Below, piece by piece: positions 22,247-33,200 of a DNA stretch of 64,000 nt. A model generated the notes under the pieces. The model saw only the letters and a program-made list of their open reading frames with translations, ran no database searches and was not told the origin of the DNA. Numbering within the stretch: the stretch's first letter is position 1; each line of letters opens with the position of its first letter. A program made the translations under genes and the position numbers. Source of the DNA: Bombyx mori (Eukaryota > Arthropoda > Insecta > Lepidoptera > Bombycidae). The stretch is from positions 5,773,501 through 5,837,500 of the forward strand of contig NC_085127.1 of the NCBI RefSeq assembly GCF_030269925.1, in the 5' to 3' direction.

Positions 22247-23401
22247 TAGTAACCGGCAAACTTCGTGAGCAAATGACCTTGACTGCGCAGAACCGAATTT
22301 TAGATCACTTTGGTGGTGAGGGTGAGGCGCGACGGCAGGGGAAATCGTATCGAGCGCGTTATTGGTAGATCAGTCGAACCTTGCATCCCGCACCGCGCCC
22401 TCGTTCCGCTTGCTCCCAAAAGTACGCTTGCGTACAGTGAAAAGTCTATCGTTATTCATCGTTAAGTTATTTGTTATAATTGCTTGTTGACTTTGTTGCC
22501 ATTGCTATATGTTGAGTGTTTGTTGATTTTTTATAAAAAATACACTATGGCGTAGTATTCAAAAGAAAGCGTAGAAAATTTGTGTACGACGTATATTGCT
22601 TCATTATAAAACAGGAGAAGAATGATATGGAAAAAGTAAAACAGACTTCGGAAGCAAGAAAAACATCAGTGAGTACTGCTAGGTGCATTATTAACGAAGC
22701 CAAAGACTCTGGCTTGCTCGCCGTGTTTCGGACTCCGGGTAAGAAAAGATCAGGGAAGAAGAAAGTTACCGGAATGGATAGTTTCGTTCAATCTGTAATA
22801 AAAAGATGTAATCATAATAACTACATAACAAGCAGCGAAACTCCGTATCGTAGAAAGGCTTCGAAAAATTTAAAGAAGATATAAATTTTAATGGCTCTGA
22901 ATGAAGAATGATGGAAAAAAAAAACAGAAAGTAATCGGAAGCTGGTAAATGAAAAAAGTAACATTCGATTACTACGAATCGAATATCTTCAAAAAATAAT
23001 TAATTATAGACAAAAAAGAAGACCGAACCGACCGAGTTGTAAACTACACCGATGAGCCCTATGTCGACTCATCACGATGATAGCGACTCGGGTGATGAAA
23101 ACATTGATGATGATGCTGGTTAAGATTATGATAACGAAAAAAAAATTACAAATACCAGCTTCGCTTCAACTGAACCAAGACCTGGCAACAGCTCTAGTTT
23201 TGACTTAATAGAAGGAATATCTATTTTACCCCAAGATTAAATTATTACAATTATTAACCTATATTAAATACATCATATGTTGATTTTAATAATTCAATAG
23301 CATTATGACGCAGAGTAAATATTGTTTTTGCACGTGAGTGTACCATGCGCGAACTTACCCCCACTACGTCGACAAATGCTCAAGAAGTTTGCCGGCTATT
23401 A
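22247..23401 (+). mobile_element. Decayed Tc1/IS630-like DNA transposon (1155 bp)
   Basis: Inverted ends are visible: TAGTAACCGGCAAACTTCGT at the left, and at the right a sequence whose complement reads TAATAGCCGGCAAACTTCTT. About 32 bp match with few differences, and TA flanks both sides. Inside is a frame (22,582-22,881) with a helix-turn-helix-like segment (EARKTSVSTARCIINEAKDS) followed by PGKKR and FVQSVIKRC. After frame breaks, remnants like LLRIEYLQKIINYRQKRRPN and YTDEPYVDS appear. This order (HTH, PGKKR linker, ..YTDE.Y..) matches insect DDE-type transposases of the IS630 superfamily. Stops and frame breaks plus the short span show the gene is dead and internally deleted. Confidence 0.65.
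22582..22884 (+). pseudogene. Transposase N-terminal remnant (HTH + PGKKR linker)
   Basis: 100 codons are open, ending RRKASKNLKKI and a stop. Residues ~30-55 form the HTH-like segment, and PGKKRSGKKK and the conserved F..SVIKR follow. Further transposase-like segments continue to about 23,240 in other frames, interrupted by stops, including an acidic stretch SDSGDENIDDDAG. It is not an active gene. Confidence 0.55.
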
Positions 23402-25388
23402 TATGATGTTCCACCGACCGGTTGTAATTGCTCGTTCGGAATTTTTATTTATGGAAACTTCTTGAAAATGTCGTCAGCGCAATGGTTTTTTTCAAATATC
23501 TTTAATATATGACAGCTACAGCTACTCTATTTCGGCGGCTGAGCAGTTATGCGTTTTTATCGGTCGAATAAAATAACAAATTATTCTAATATAATTAAGC
23601 CAAACTTTCACGAGGAGCGGTGGTATTCACGCTGTAATATCTACGAGCTCCGGTTTCCACTTAACACCAGGTGTTCATCATATATAAAAATCAACTTAAG
23701 AGCTCTATATATAATAATGTTTATATTGTAGATAGCCGCGAAGGTTTAAAACAATATTATGTTAATTGTATTATTGTACTTTCTTATTGCTATCTTCAGC
23801 ATTGCTGTTACAGTTTTTGTTGTTTGATAGGTAGTAATTTTAAAGACAGTATCTCATTATTCTAGAAGAAATATAATCGACGATAATTATTCTGTGGTAT
23901 CGATCTTGCACGAGATTTTCACGTCCTTGTGCCATCCAGATTCCCGTCAGCTCATAAAATCACTGACGTCATAGCACAGATGCCGGATGCTGGATGCACG
24001 TAATAAGTAGGTACCTACATTAAATAAATGCATTTTTGTGTATTACACGGGACATACAATGTGAGTTCGAAATTACATTAATTATAGATTATAGAAATGA
24101 AAAGGCGAAACAGTAAAAATAAAATATTTTTAAACAACACGCTTTGATAATAGTGGTGCTCATTAATATTTAGTTTTTATCCTAAACTCAATGAATTCGT
24201 CATTACGTTGTCAATACCAGTACGGTTGTACCAAAATGTTGTATTGTTATTAGACATATACATAATTACAAAGTTTCATGATTGATGAGACAATTAGAAG
24301 TGAATTAAAATTAAATTTGATGCTTCCATTATGCCAGTGACGTTACTGTCACTATTACACATCATAGGTATCTCCGTTTTAGTCAACGTCACAGAGCGAG
24401 CTAGCAAATACAGACACCCATACATACACCTATGTAGGTTCAAAAACATCACCCTCTGTCTGGGGTAGTCGGGGAAAAAAGGTCGCCAATGAACCGGTCA
24501 TAAACTGGGTTCCATAATTTAAAATTTGCAAGCGTATTGTATTCATTCTCTCGAAATAGATTCACGAATAACCAGTTGGCAAATTGGATTTAATTAATAA
24601 ATTTTAATACAGAAAAATACCGACACGAAGCTCTTAAAAAAATAGAGTTAACATAACATTTATGGTCGACCATAGACAAAGTTTAAAAAAAAGTACAGTA
24701 AATGAACATTATAAATTATCATCAAAATTGTTACAACTTTTAATACGTTCCAAAATCATATGGAATAAAAAAGCGAACACAACTAATGTGTTTACTAAAA
24801 TTCTGAACAATACAAACAGTCACAAATATAGCTTAAATGGCTTACTCTACGATATAACAGAAGCGAACATAGGACCACCTATTATTAGTATTCATTAATA
24901 ACTGTAATACTCACGCATACACGGCATTTATCTTAGAAAATAACCCGCAACTACGAGCAGTTTCAAGGAGCCAATTGTCACGGAGAATGTATTGAATTAC
25001 TGATAAAACACGTCAGAACTGAACGGTGCGCACTTCGTTACTGTCTGGCTGACTGAATAGTTGAAAATCCAAATGAACACAGCTTGGTTCGAGTGTACTC
25101 GCGATGCACGGCGCGATAGGTCTTGATTATCGGATCAAAAGCATAAAGATACTGTCCTAATTGTGATATAAGGTTATATTTTATGTGGTGCATTATCTAT
25201 ATATCTTGAAAGTCGTACGGATCGTCGTCAATATGGATTTATAAGCAGAACGCCTAATTTAGATTACTTTATAATAAATTAATCCATCTGTAAATTAACA
25301 CCAGTGAATCTCGGTAGATGCTATATTGTACACAGCGCGCACGTAGATTTTCTTCATACAACGATTCAATTTTTGCTTTATTTTGCAG
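23402..25388. other. Intergenic, no gene seen
   Basis: AT-rich. A decayed Bm1-like stretch lies at about 23,505-23,675 (CACGCTGTAATATCTACGAG, CACTTAACACCAGGTG). A minus-strand donor-like GTGAGTATT at 24,910-24,914 could end a non-coding first exon of the CRAL-TRIO gene, but nothing else supports it. Confidence 0.4.
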
Positions 25389-25835
25389 GTACAGGAAAGT
25401 CTATTTCGAAAAAGCGGCACATCACGAGAGCCCGCTCATCGTGGCCGCCGGTAACTACATTCCCGATCCTGCGGACCGAATGGTAAACTGTCGACGTCGC
25501 CCAAAACACGTCATTTCGGATCCTCCCGATCCACTAACGGTGCTTTTAGGTACCTCAAGCACCGGTCATCGTTCTCGTCGAAACCGTCGCTTGCGACGAA
25601 GGGCTCGGCGAGTAAATTAACCCACAGGCACAGCCCACTGAGTTTCTGGCCGGATATTCTCAGTGGGTCGCGTTTCCGATCCGGTGGTAGATTCAACAAA
25701 GCACTGCTGTTGCTAGGGCTAGTAGTTGTTAATAATTCTCTCAGGTTGACCTTGTGAGCTTACCTACTCGTCTGAGCGTAGCTGGAATAGCCCTTTTGGC
25801 TACCAGAGATTAGGTAGAGAAAACCAAAAAAAGAA
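25389..25835 (+). mobile_element. LINE 3' end with readable ORF2 C-terminus
   Basis: Plus-strand frame ..FEKAAHHESPLIVAAGNYIP.. then RRRPKHVISDPPDPLTVLLG and an Arg-rich end stopping at 25,620. A 3' UTR (TCTCAGTGGGTCGCGTTTCC, GCTGGAATAGCC) follows, then an A-rich end after AGGTAGAGAAAACC. AA.H..PLI.AA..Y.P.P..RRPKHV..DPPDPLT is the typical C-terminus of jockey-clade-like insect LINE polyproteins. The left end is truncated. The block just left of the frame (..ATTCCCGATCCTGCGGA..) is shared with the LINE at 9283-9655, which shows it is transposon, not a host exon. Confidence 0.7.
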
Positions 25836-26989
25836 GAACAATGATGCTGGATGAGGATGATAGATTATCTAAGTGTGGATTAAATTGACATTAAATTCAG
25901 CAGAATATTATTTTCATTTATTGATAAATTTTTGGCGTTATTTGAAAGGTTTTACGTTTCAACTCAACGCCTTTTCATAGAAACATCAACCGTCATTATA
26001 CGCATTCTTTCAGCGCTTGGAAATTAGTCTTGGGTCGATAGGTATATTATTTTATATCAGATAAGCGCAAATTGGAGTGGAGATACGTATATAATATGAA
26101 TGGAAATGATAAAAAATGCAATTGCAGTGCATTGTGTTTTTATCTCAAAATATAAACCACGGTAATATTTTTAAACTTTTGGAAAAATAATTTAATATTG
26201 CAGTTACGAAATTAGTCATTCATTGATTTACGTTTGCATACATCTTTTCCTAACAAAACATTGATTTTATATCAAATTTTTGTTTAATTTATGATTGAAT
26301 TAGGCACATAAAATGAACTTCTAGGAATCCGGTATCAAAAAAAAATACGAAATCTTAGAATATCTCTGTCCATGGTCCATTTTACTTCAATAGTACATAC
26401 TCGTATGGATACCAAATAAATGCTATTATAAAGTGTATTTAATTTAGAAAAAGGCTTATCTACAGATTCAAAAAAGTAAAATGAGATTAAAGTAGTCGAA
26501 CTCAATTAAATATGCATTAATAAGGATAACTCATAAAATACTGGTCAGATGTTGATAAATAAGACCACATGAAAATTCGTATAAAATATGAATAATCATC
26601 AAAATCTTTTCACCTAGTAAAAATGTCAAGGTTTCGAAATTCGAATTGAGAACATCCTTTTTTCAAGTCGGTTAGTAAATGGTAGCATGTAAGAAATTTT
26701 TTTCACATCAGGAGCGAAATTTCGGTTTCGCACCCAGAAGACGAATTTCCATTTTCTCTCCCGATCCTTGATCTTTAAGATTAAATAACTTAAAAGGCAT
26801 GCATTAGTTTCCAAAGAGTCTGCAACCAACATAAATACCATATTTAATGCACCGGTTCTCGTTCGACCACCGAAATCAAACAACATCGGGCTTGATCAAT
26901 ACTTGAGGTTCATATCCGGTAAATTTAGCATAAGCCCACGAGGATATTCGCAATAAGATGGAAAAAAGAAAAAAAAAAGCACTTATTAA
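25836..26989. other. Intergenic, no gene seen
   Basis: AT-rich. The open frame at 26,626-26,886 (minus, 86 codons) has no recognisable domain and no clear splice context. Confidence 0.4.
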
Positions 26990-27283
26990 CACGTTGACTG
27001 GCATGTAGGTCACCGGTGCCCTACGCGGTGCACTGAAGTAATTATGTCGATTTCTGTTACTAAGCGCCTGGATTGCCTAACTTTGTCTTCTTTTGTTTGA
27101 TAATGTATGTTTTAGTCTTTTAGGTCTCTTAGAAATAGATTCATTGTCAGTACCTTCGGATTCGTCTTTCCCAAAGTCTACTAGATATACCGGCGCCTTA
27201 GTAAGAAGAACAAAGAGAGAAATCGACATAATTACTTCAGTGCGCCGCATAGGGCACCGGTGACCTACATGGCAGTCAACGTG
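26990..27283. mobile_element. piggyBac-like MITE with TTAA target duplication (copy 1)
   Basis: TTAA lies at 26,986-26,989 and 27,284-27,287. Between them, inverted ends of about 70 bp are visible: CACGTTGACTGGCATGTAGG at the left, and at the right CCTACATGGCAGTCAACGTG. Both continue into CACCGGTGCCCTA..GCG and AAGTAATTATGTCGATTTCT. TTAA duplications are specific to piggyBac-type transposases. There is no internal gene. A second, interrupted copy is at 45,417-45,940. Confidence 0.85.
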
Positions 27284-29264
27284 TTAATAATTGCATTTTT
27301 TTTTAATTCTCACGTTTCTCACCGGTGCATTTCAGTTTACTAGAAAATCGCCTTTGGATATTTAAAATATTTTTTATACCGAAGAAACACTAAATAGACA
27401 AAATAAAATAAATCACATAACTTCACTCCTCGCGTTCCCGCCAAAAAGTCCGACAAATTTACTGGTAGTGAAGTGAACACATATTAACCGTAGTAGGTAT
27501 TTATATAATAATATCATAAGTATATACAGCGATATAGGCTTCGATTCATTAGCAAGCCATAAATTGTACGTTTCAGTGAACGTCAACCAAAACAAGTGAA
27601 TAATAAGACAACAACAAGTTATTGCAATTGGCATAGCATTTTGATTAAGTGTGATAATCGGAAAAATGCAAAAAGCTAATACTTTAGCTTTGCTAATATC
27701 ATAACAGTATAATAAAATACACTATTGAGTTCATCATTTAATTTTATACTATTACTTATTCGAGAAATCCTTACGTCATACGTTTCTTCTTAATTTTTTA
27801 GTATGGCAATTTGCAAACTTTTCTGGCAATGCTATCACGGCTGTCATAGATAATGCACTCTATTATGACTGTTTACGACCATAGATTATACACTTAATAT
27901 ATTAGAATTTACGACAGTAAGACGGTAAAGACACGGCGGCAGGAACTGATAATCGGCAATTGCTTCATAAACTATGCACTAATAGAACTACTATGTAACT
28001 ATAAGTATAACACTTGATCGTTTATTGTGGTAGCTGTGATAAATAATAAAACATAATCTTCGGATGTACATACATACTGACTTTTTATTTTTTACATTAA
28101 TCTACACGACTAACTAATTGTTGCTAGGCAACAATATTCTTATAATAAACTTATGATGCTTACATCAGTATATGTACATACAGTATTCTATACTATGTAC
28201 AAAAAAAAACAACCACTTGACCTGTGTGTGCAGTGTCGAAATGATTGAAATAAGTATAATTGGAAGCGTTCACGACGGATATGAATAATATGATTTTATG
28301 ATCTGGTAACTAGGACCTTTAGGTCAAGTCTTATTTTTATTTTAATAACTTTTTTTTAAGAAAAATGGTATTATGAAATGAAACGAAGTTGATTATTATA
28401 AAACATGGCATGAAATTAAATGAAAATGAAATGAGATGAGTTGAGATGATATGGAATGAAATATAAACCTTAGTAAAATGGTGGTCATTTACTGAGAGTT
28501 TTTTTGTGAACTGTTTGGAAGACCCCGAGAAGTTACGTTCAGCGGCTTTATTTTATTTTCCCACAGTTGTGCACTTTCACAAATACTAAACAGTTAATAA
28601 ACCACCGTTATTACACATTTAAACCTGAAGAAACACTAATTAAACAAAATAAAACAAAATTAATCATACAACTTCACTTCTCGCGTTCCCGCTAAAAAGT
28701 CTTAGTTGCCATATTTTGTTTACCATAGTGTACAGATAACAACAACAAAAAACAGATACTATTACGGTACTTATTGATGAATTAAAAACTTCAAATTACA
28801 GTGACGTTTTCATTTTAACAATAAAAAAATTAATATTTTGAACTAATAAATCAAAGTCAAACAGCTGCTTAAAAATTCTAGCAAATTACTCACCTTACTC
28901 TCTGTCAAATTTATATTATTTCGATTTCTTGTTATCTGTGGTAGATAATGTTGCTCATGTGAAAACGTTATGCAGGGCAATATTTGATTAGTTTACAAAA
29001 TATTACCCATTGGTTCGAAAGAATTTATTCACTATATTATTATAAGATAAAATGTATTTAGCTTGGCCGAAAATATGTCGAATTCAGTGCTGGTTTTTTT
29101 CATTGTTTTATTTTTCTGGATGAAAAATCAGATAAATATATTAAAAAGATAAGAACAAGACTCTAAATTAATAAAGAAATAGAATAATTTTATTGCCATC
29201 GATTCTTATGTGCCTAAATGTTTTTTAATTTTTAGTAAACTGGCCACACCGAATGGTGCAAGTT
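27284..29264. other. Intergenic upstream of the kinase gene
   Basis: It contains a repeated block at 27,380-27,445 and 28,625-28,705 (ACTTCACTcCTCGCGTTCCCGC and the preceding AGACAAAATAAAAT-like run). Around 28,306-28,475 is a dispersed repeat (GACCTTTAGGTCAAGTCTTA, ATGAAATGAAACGAAGTTGA) whose reverse occurs at 37,186-37,345. No exon was recognised. Confidence 0.45.
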
Positions 29265-29276
29265 TGCGCATGCGCC
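29265..29276. promoter_or_regulatory. Candidate NRF1/Ewg-type site, possible promoter of the kinase gene
   Basis: TGCGCATGCGCC is one base off the palindromic NRF1 / Drosophila Ewg consensus TGCGCATGCGCA. It stands ~970 bp upstream of the start codon at 30,236 in otherwise AT-rich DNA. Such sites are typical of broadly expressed promoters. No transcript start is visible, so the role is inferred. Confidence 0.3.
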
Positions 29277-30235
29277 GAATGGCGAATCAGTGACTATTTC
29301 TTTGAGTTAGATATTTTGTAATTAAGAAATTTTATTATTAGTCAGTAGATCATTTATGCCTGTGTGTGTAAATAATTTTATATTTTAGTTCTCACGTTCT
29401 TGTTTGAAATTTCGATTATTGTTATTAAAGGAGTGTTAAAGTGTAACATTGGTGGCCATTACAAAACCTAAACTTTTATCAGGACAAATGTCCATTTGAT
29501 GTTTCGGCGACGTTGTGACTAATCTCAAAGCTATCTGAAACTGTGTTAAAAATCTACAAAAGTAACTACGGAGAATACTTGAGTGATGTAAATGGTGACA
29601 CAGCTACCATATTAATAAATTGTTTCAAAGATCTTGCCGATCAACAAATTGGGATTGACTTCTAAAAATCAACTGTCAATTGTTACATTAAATTTTATTT
29701 AACAATAAATACAATTTCTTTTAGATAATTAGTAATCATAAATGAGTAATTAGTTATGGATTGATCCAGGCTTCGCTGCATTCCGGGTAATTTAACCGAA
29801 CGTGAACACCCACATCGCTTGTTGTCACTCTTCAATGAACATAACATTGGTGGAACGACCTCTATTCCTTTTTTCCCAATTCTTTAGTTAAAAAAGCAAA
29901 TTTTAGTTTCAGCAAGAACTATATTAATTCACTTGTCGTCATAACTATCGCCGAAACATTAAAGTAATCAGGATGAACTTCGGTTTTTTCAGTGTAACAA
30001 AAATGATTGTGAGATAAAATTAATAGTGGTACAGTAATAACAGTATTACTACAACATAAATCTGTTTTATACAAAAACAAAAGTGTATGTCTGGATTTTG
30101 GTATGGCGATGCATCGCCGATTGTGTTCTTCTAATATTTGGTGACATGGGCTGCATTGCTGCGGCCCGTACAGACGCTGGGCACAAGCAGTGATCGCGCG
30201 TGCACGGCCAGGGCCTGCACAATTCATCTAGTATT

Positions 30236-30297
30236 ATGAACAAACGAGATAGCAACAAGGACAAGGACCGCCAGAACGAGGACAAGAGAACATCTAC
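30236..30297 (+). CDS. gish: CK1 gamma coding exon 1
   Basis: An ATG at 30,236 opens 20 codons plus two bases, very rich in Lys, Asp, Arg and Asn ([13 protein letters not shown]..), then the donor GTAAGA. The exit phase 2 fits exon 2. Charged, low-complexity N-termini are normal in CK1 gamma. Upstream sequence from about 29,913 may be 5' UTR (an AG acceptor-like site, TTTAGTTTCAG, precedes it). Confidence 0.85.
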
Positions 30298-33200
30298 GTA
30301 AGAATTATTTTTACTTGCTTATGAGTCCAAACCATATATTGACAGATTACAAACACGTATTTTTTTGTATGTTTGAAAGCTGTACTAGAACATTACTTAA
30401 TATACCATTGCCAGAAGTGAATAGTTAGGTTTTTTTTGAGTTACTAGTAGTTCCAGAAAAAATAAGTACTTAGAGTCTTAGACTTATCTCGGTTGCAACT
30501 TTATTAAGATAACATTCTGTAAATAATGATGTTTTTAAAAAAAAGCTGTTCATTGGGTTAAAATAAATGCTTTGATTTCAAAGTTTGGTACATAAATTTC
30601 AATATAGAATTTAAAATAAATGAATCATTTACGTAATCTCAAAAGAAATATTAAAGCAAGTTTGCAAAAGTTAATTACTTTTGAAGTTATATTGCCAAGG
30701 ATATTCAGCATCACTACTAACTATAGTGTAACCTAGAAATGGTTATATGGGTTAGCTCTTTTCATTAATCTAGAAACCGATTACCTGTACAACAGATAAG
30801 ATACTATGTAAATATTCATAGGTCACTATATTTATCAACAACATTAACATGGCTTTATTAATAAATATTTATTATTATTAATAAAATAATACAGTTCAAC
30901 TGAAGAAAAATTAAACTAATTGACTTGAAAAAAGGAAAAAAATCATCAGATAATAATTTTTCAAAAATATTTTTTCCTTAGCTAATTCATCATTATTTCT
31001 CTTCTATAGTTAAATTTCAAACACTATTAAAAACTTATGTAATCCACAGACAAACTCTGATTTTTTACTAAAAATAAGGATACAGTAACATTCTATTATG
31101 TCATGAAATATAAATTATTTTCTGTTGAAAGTATAAATATAATGCATTTATATTGCATTAGTGAATCATAGAGGTTAAACATCTTATATCTGCTTCTGAC
31201 ACAATGGCACTGATAACATGTTCCTAATAAAAATGAAACTTATCAAATCATTCAGTGCAACTTTGATTGTGTACAATAGTAAAGTTTATGTTTCCTTTTA
31301 TTACTACCTGTATTCTGGGTTTTGTATTCAGGCTTGTTTTTTTACAAAAAGCTCGAAAAATTATAAGAGGTCAAAAAAAAAATAGGGTTTTTGGTAGCTC
31401 TGTGCTCTGTGTCATATTTCCATATGGTCATGAATGCATAAATTGACAAGTTTGTTCATTTTGTAACTATGACTAATTAATTTTGTTAACAATGATTATT
31501 CTAATTTATGGCTGTCTTAGCTTTTACTCACAAACAGAGAAACATGCATAGAAAATTGTAAGTATGTAAATCACAGTTTTAGCAACACACATCTTTATTT
31601 TGGTCGAATGATTATGTCCTTATCCAAGTTCACAGCTCCGTTAAAGATTAAAGATATTCATCTTTCCTTACCTTTCTGTTGTTCAGCAAAAATCCCATTA
31701 TACCCTATAATAATGTTACACTGGTTAACATTATCAATCATTATATGTGACTGACCTGATGTTAATTGTTTACTGGAGCCCCTAAACTTCAAGGCTGCAG
31801 CCTCCTTTGAGATAGTAAGTCAGTTGCTTAATGATGTTTGTGTGATAGAAAAAAAACTTTCTTGTTGCATAGTAAACAAGCTCATGCTGCACAATGGTGT
31901 AATGATTACCAGAGCCCTTAAACATCAAAAAACCACTTACCTGAAGGCCTGAGATTGAAGGTCAACTGTATTTTGAGCTATATGTGCCCTGCCTTTCAAA
32001 TGGCAGCTCATGATGTCTTTGGCAAAATCATTGCTTTTGTCGGCAGACAAGCATAGACCCAACTTGATGTTGAGTAATTACCGTTGGCCGTGGACATCAA
32101 AAATAGCAGACGCAAAGCTAAACAGCTGCCTACCATGCAAATTTGGCAGACTGGCTGCCACCATTCCTGTGCAGGCTTACACTACGCCCTACCTTCAATA
32201 ATTGCCAATTGATGATTTCATTAGATCTCACAAAACACTACTGTCCATTCTTTTGTCATTCCTTAGTTGCATTTTATCACCATCATGGAAGGAGATAGTG
32301 TGGTGCTGTGCTAAGCTAACCCCACTTCATCTACATATTAATAATTGTAATAAATTAATTCTTACCTGCAAACCAAACTGCTTCTCATTAGAAATAGGTA
32401 GAATAATGATAGAGATATGTGCTAATTTACCATGTAGTTAATCATCATTCATCATTATCCTGCCCTTCTCCCAGTCACCTGGGGTCGGCGCAACATGTTT
32501 TCTCCTTCCATACTCTTCTATCATATACCATTTCTTCGCTCACTCCCCTCCTACCCATATCGTCTTTCACACAATCCATCCATTTCTTCTTAGGTCTACC
32601 TTTTCCTCTAAATCCTTCCACATTCATAGTTAACACTCTCTTAACAACCTCATTTTCATTCCGTCTCATCACATGTCCATACCATCCCAAACGTGCACTC
32701 CTCAGCTTCTCTGTCACAGGTGCCACTTTCAGACTTCCTCTAACATATTCATTCCGTATTCTATCCATTCTCGTTACTCCACACATCCATCGCAACATTC
32801 GCATCTCTGCTGCATGCAATCGCCTTTCATCCGCCACTTTCGTTGTCCAACACGCTGATCCATACAAGACGGCAGGCCTTATTAAGGTCTTAAATAATTA
32901 ATCTCTTACCATGTAGTTAATATATTCACTTAAAAAACAAAAATTTTAAACTACATTTAATAAAGTTTTTGATAGCTCAGCTTGTATTCTAAAACTACAT
33001 ACGTAAACTATCGTACTTTTACTATATTTTTGTATAAACCAGTTTCACATACCGACCAACAAATTAAAAAGACTAAAAAAATAGAATGTAAAATAAAAAA
33101 AATAGAATCAAAAACTTTTTCTGTGATATTATATGTTTAAACTTTGTAATAAACCATAAATTACATAAAGGCAGTTCATAAATTGATATTATTGTCCATA

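Noticed and set aside
25304..25500. Apparent host exon: TTTTGCAG acceptor, open frame with VYFEKAAHHESPLIVAAGNY, then ATG|GTAAAC
   Set aside because: The block continues without a break into the LINE 3' end, and its left part is shared with the LINE copy at 9283-9655. The peptide matches the C-terminus of jockey-like LINE polyproteins.
32419..32901. 160-codon open frame, plus strand
   Set aside because: It is the antisense shadow of the RTE reverse transcriptase fragment, which has the recognisable motifs on the minus strand.
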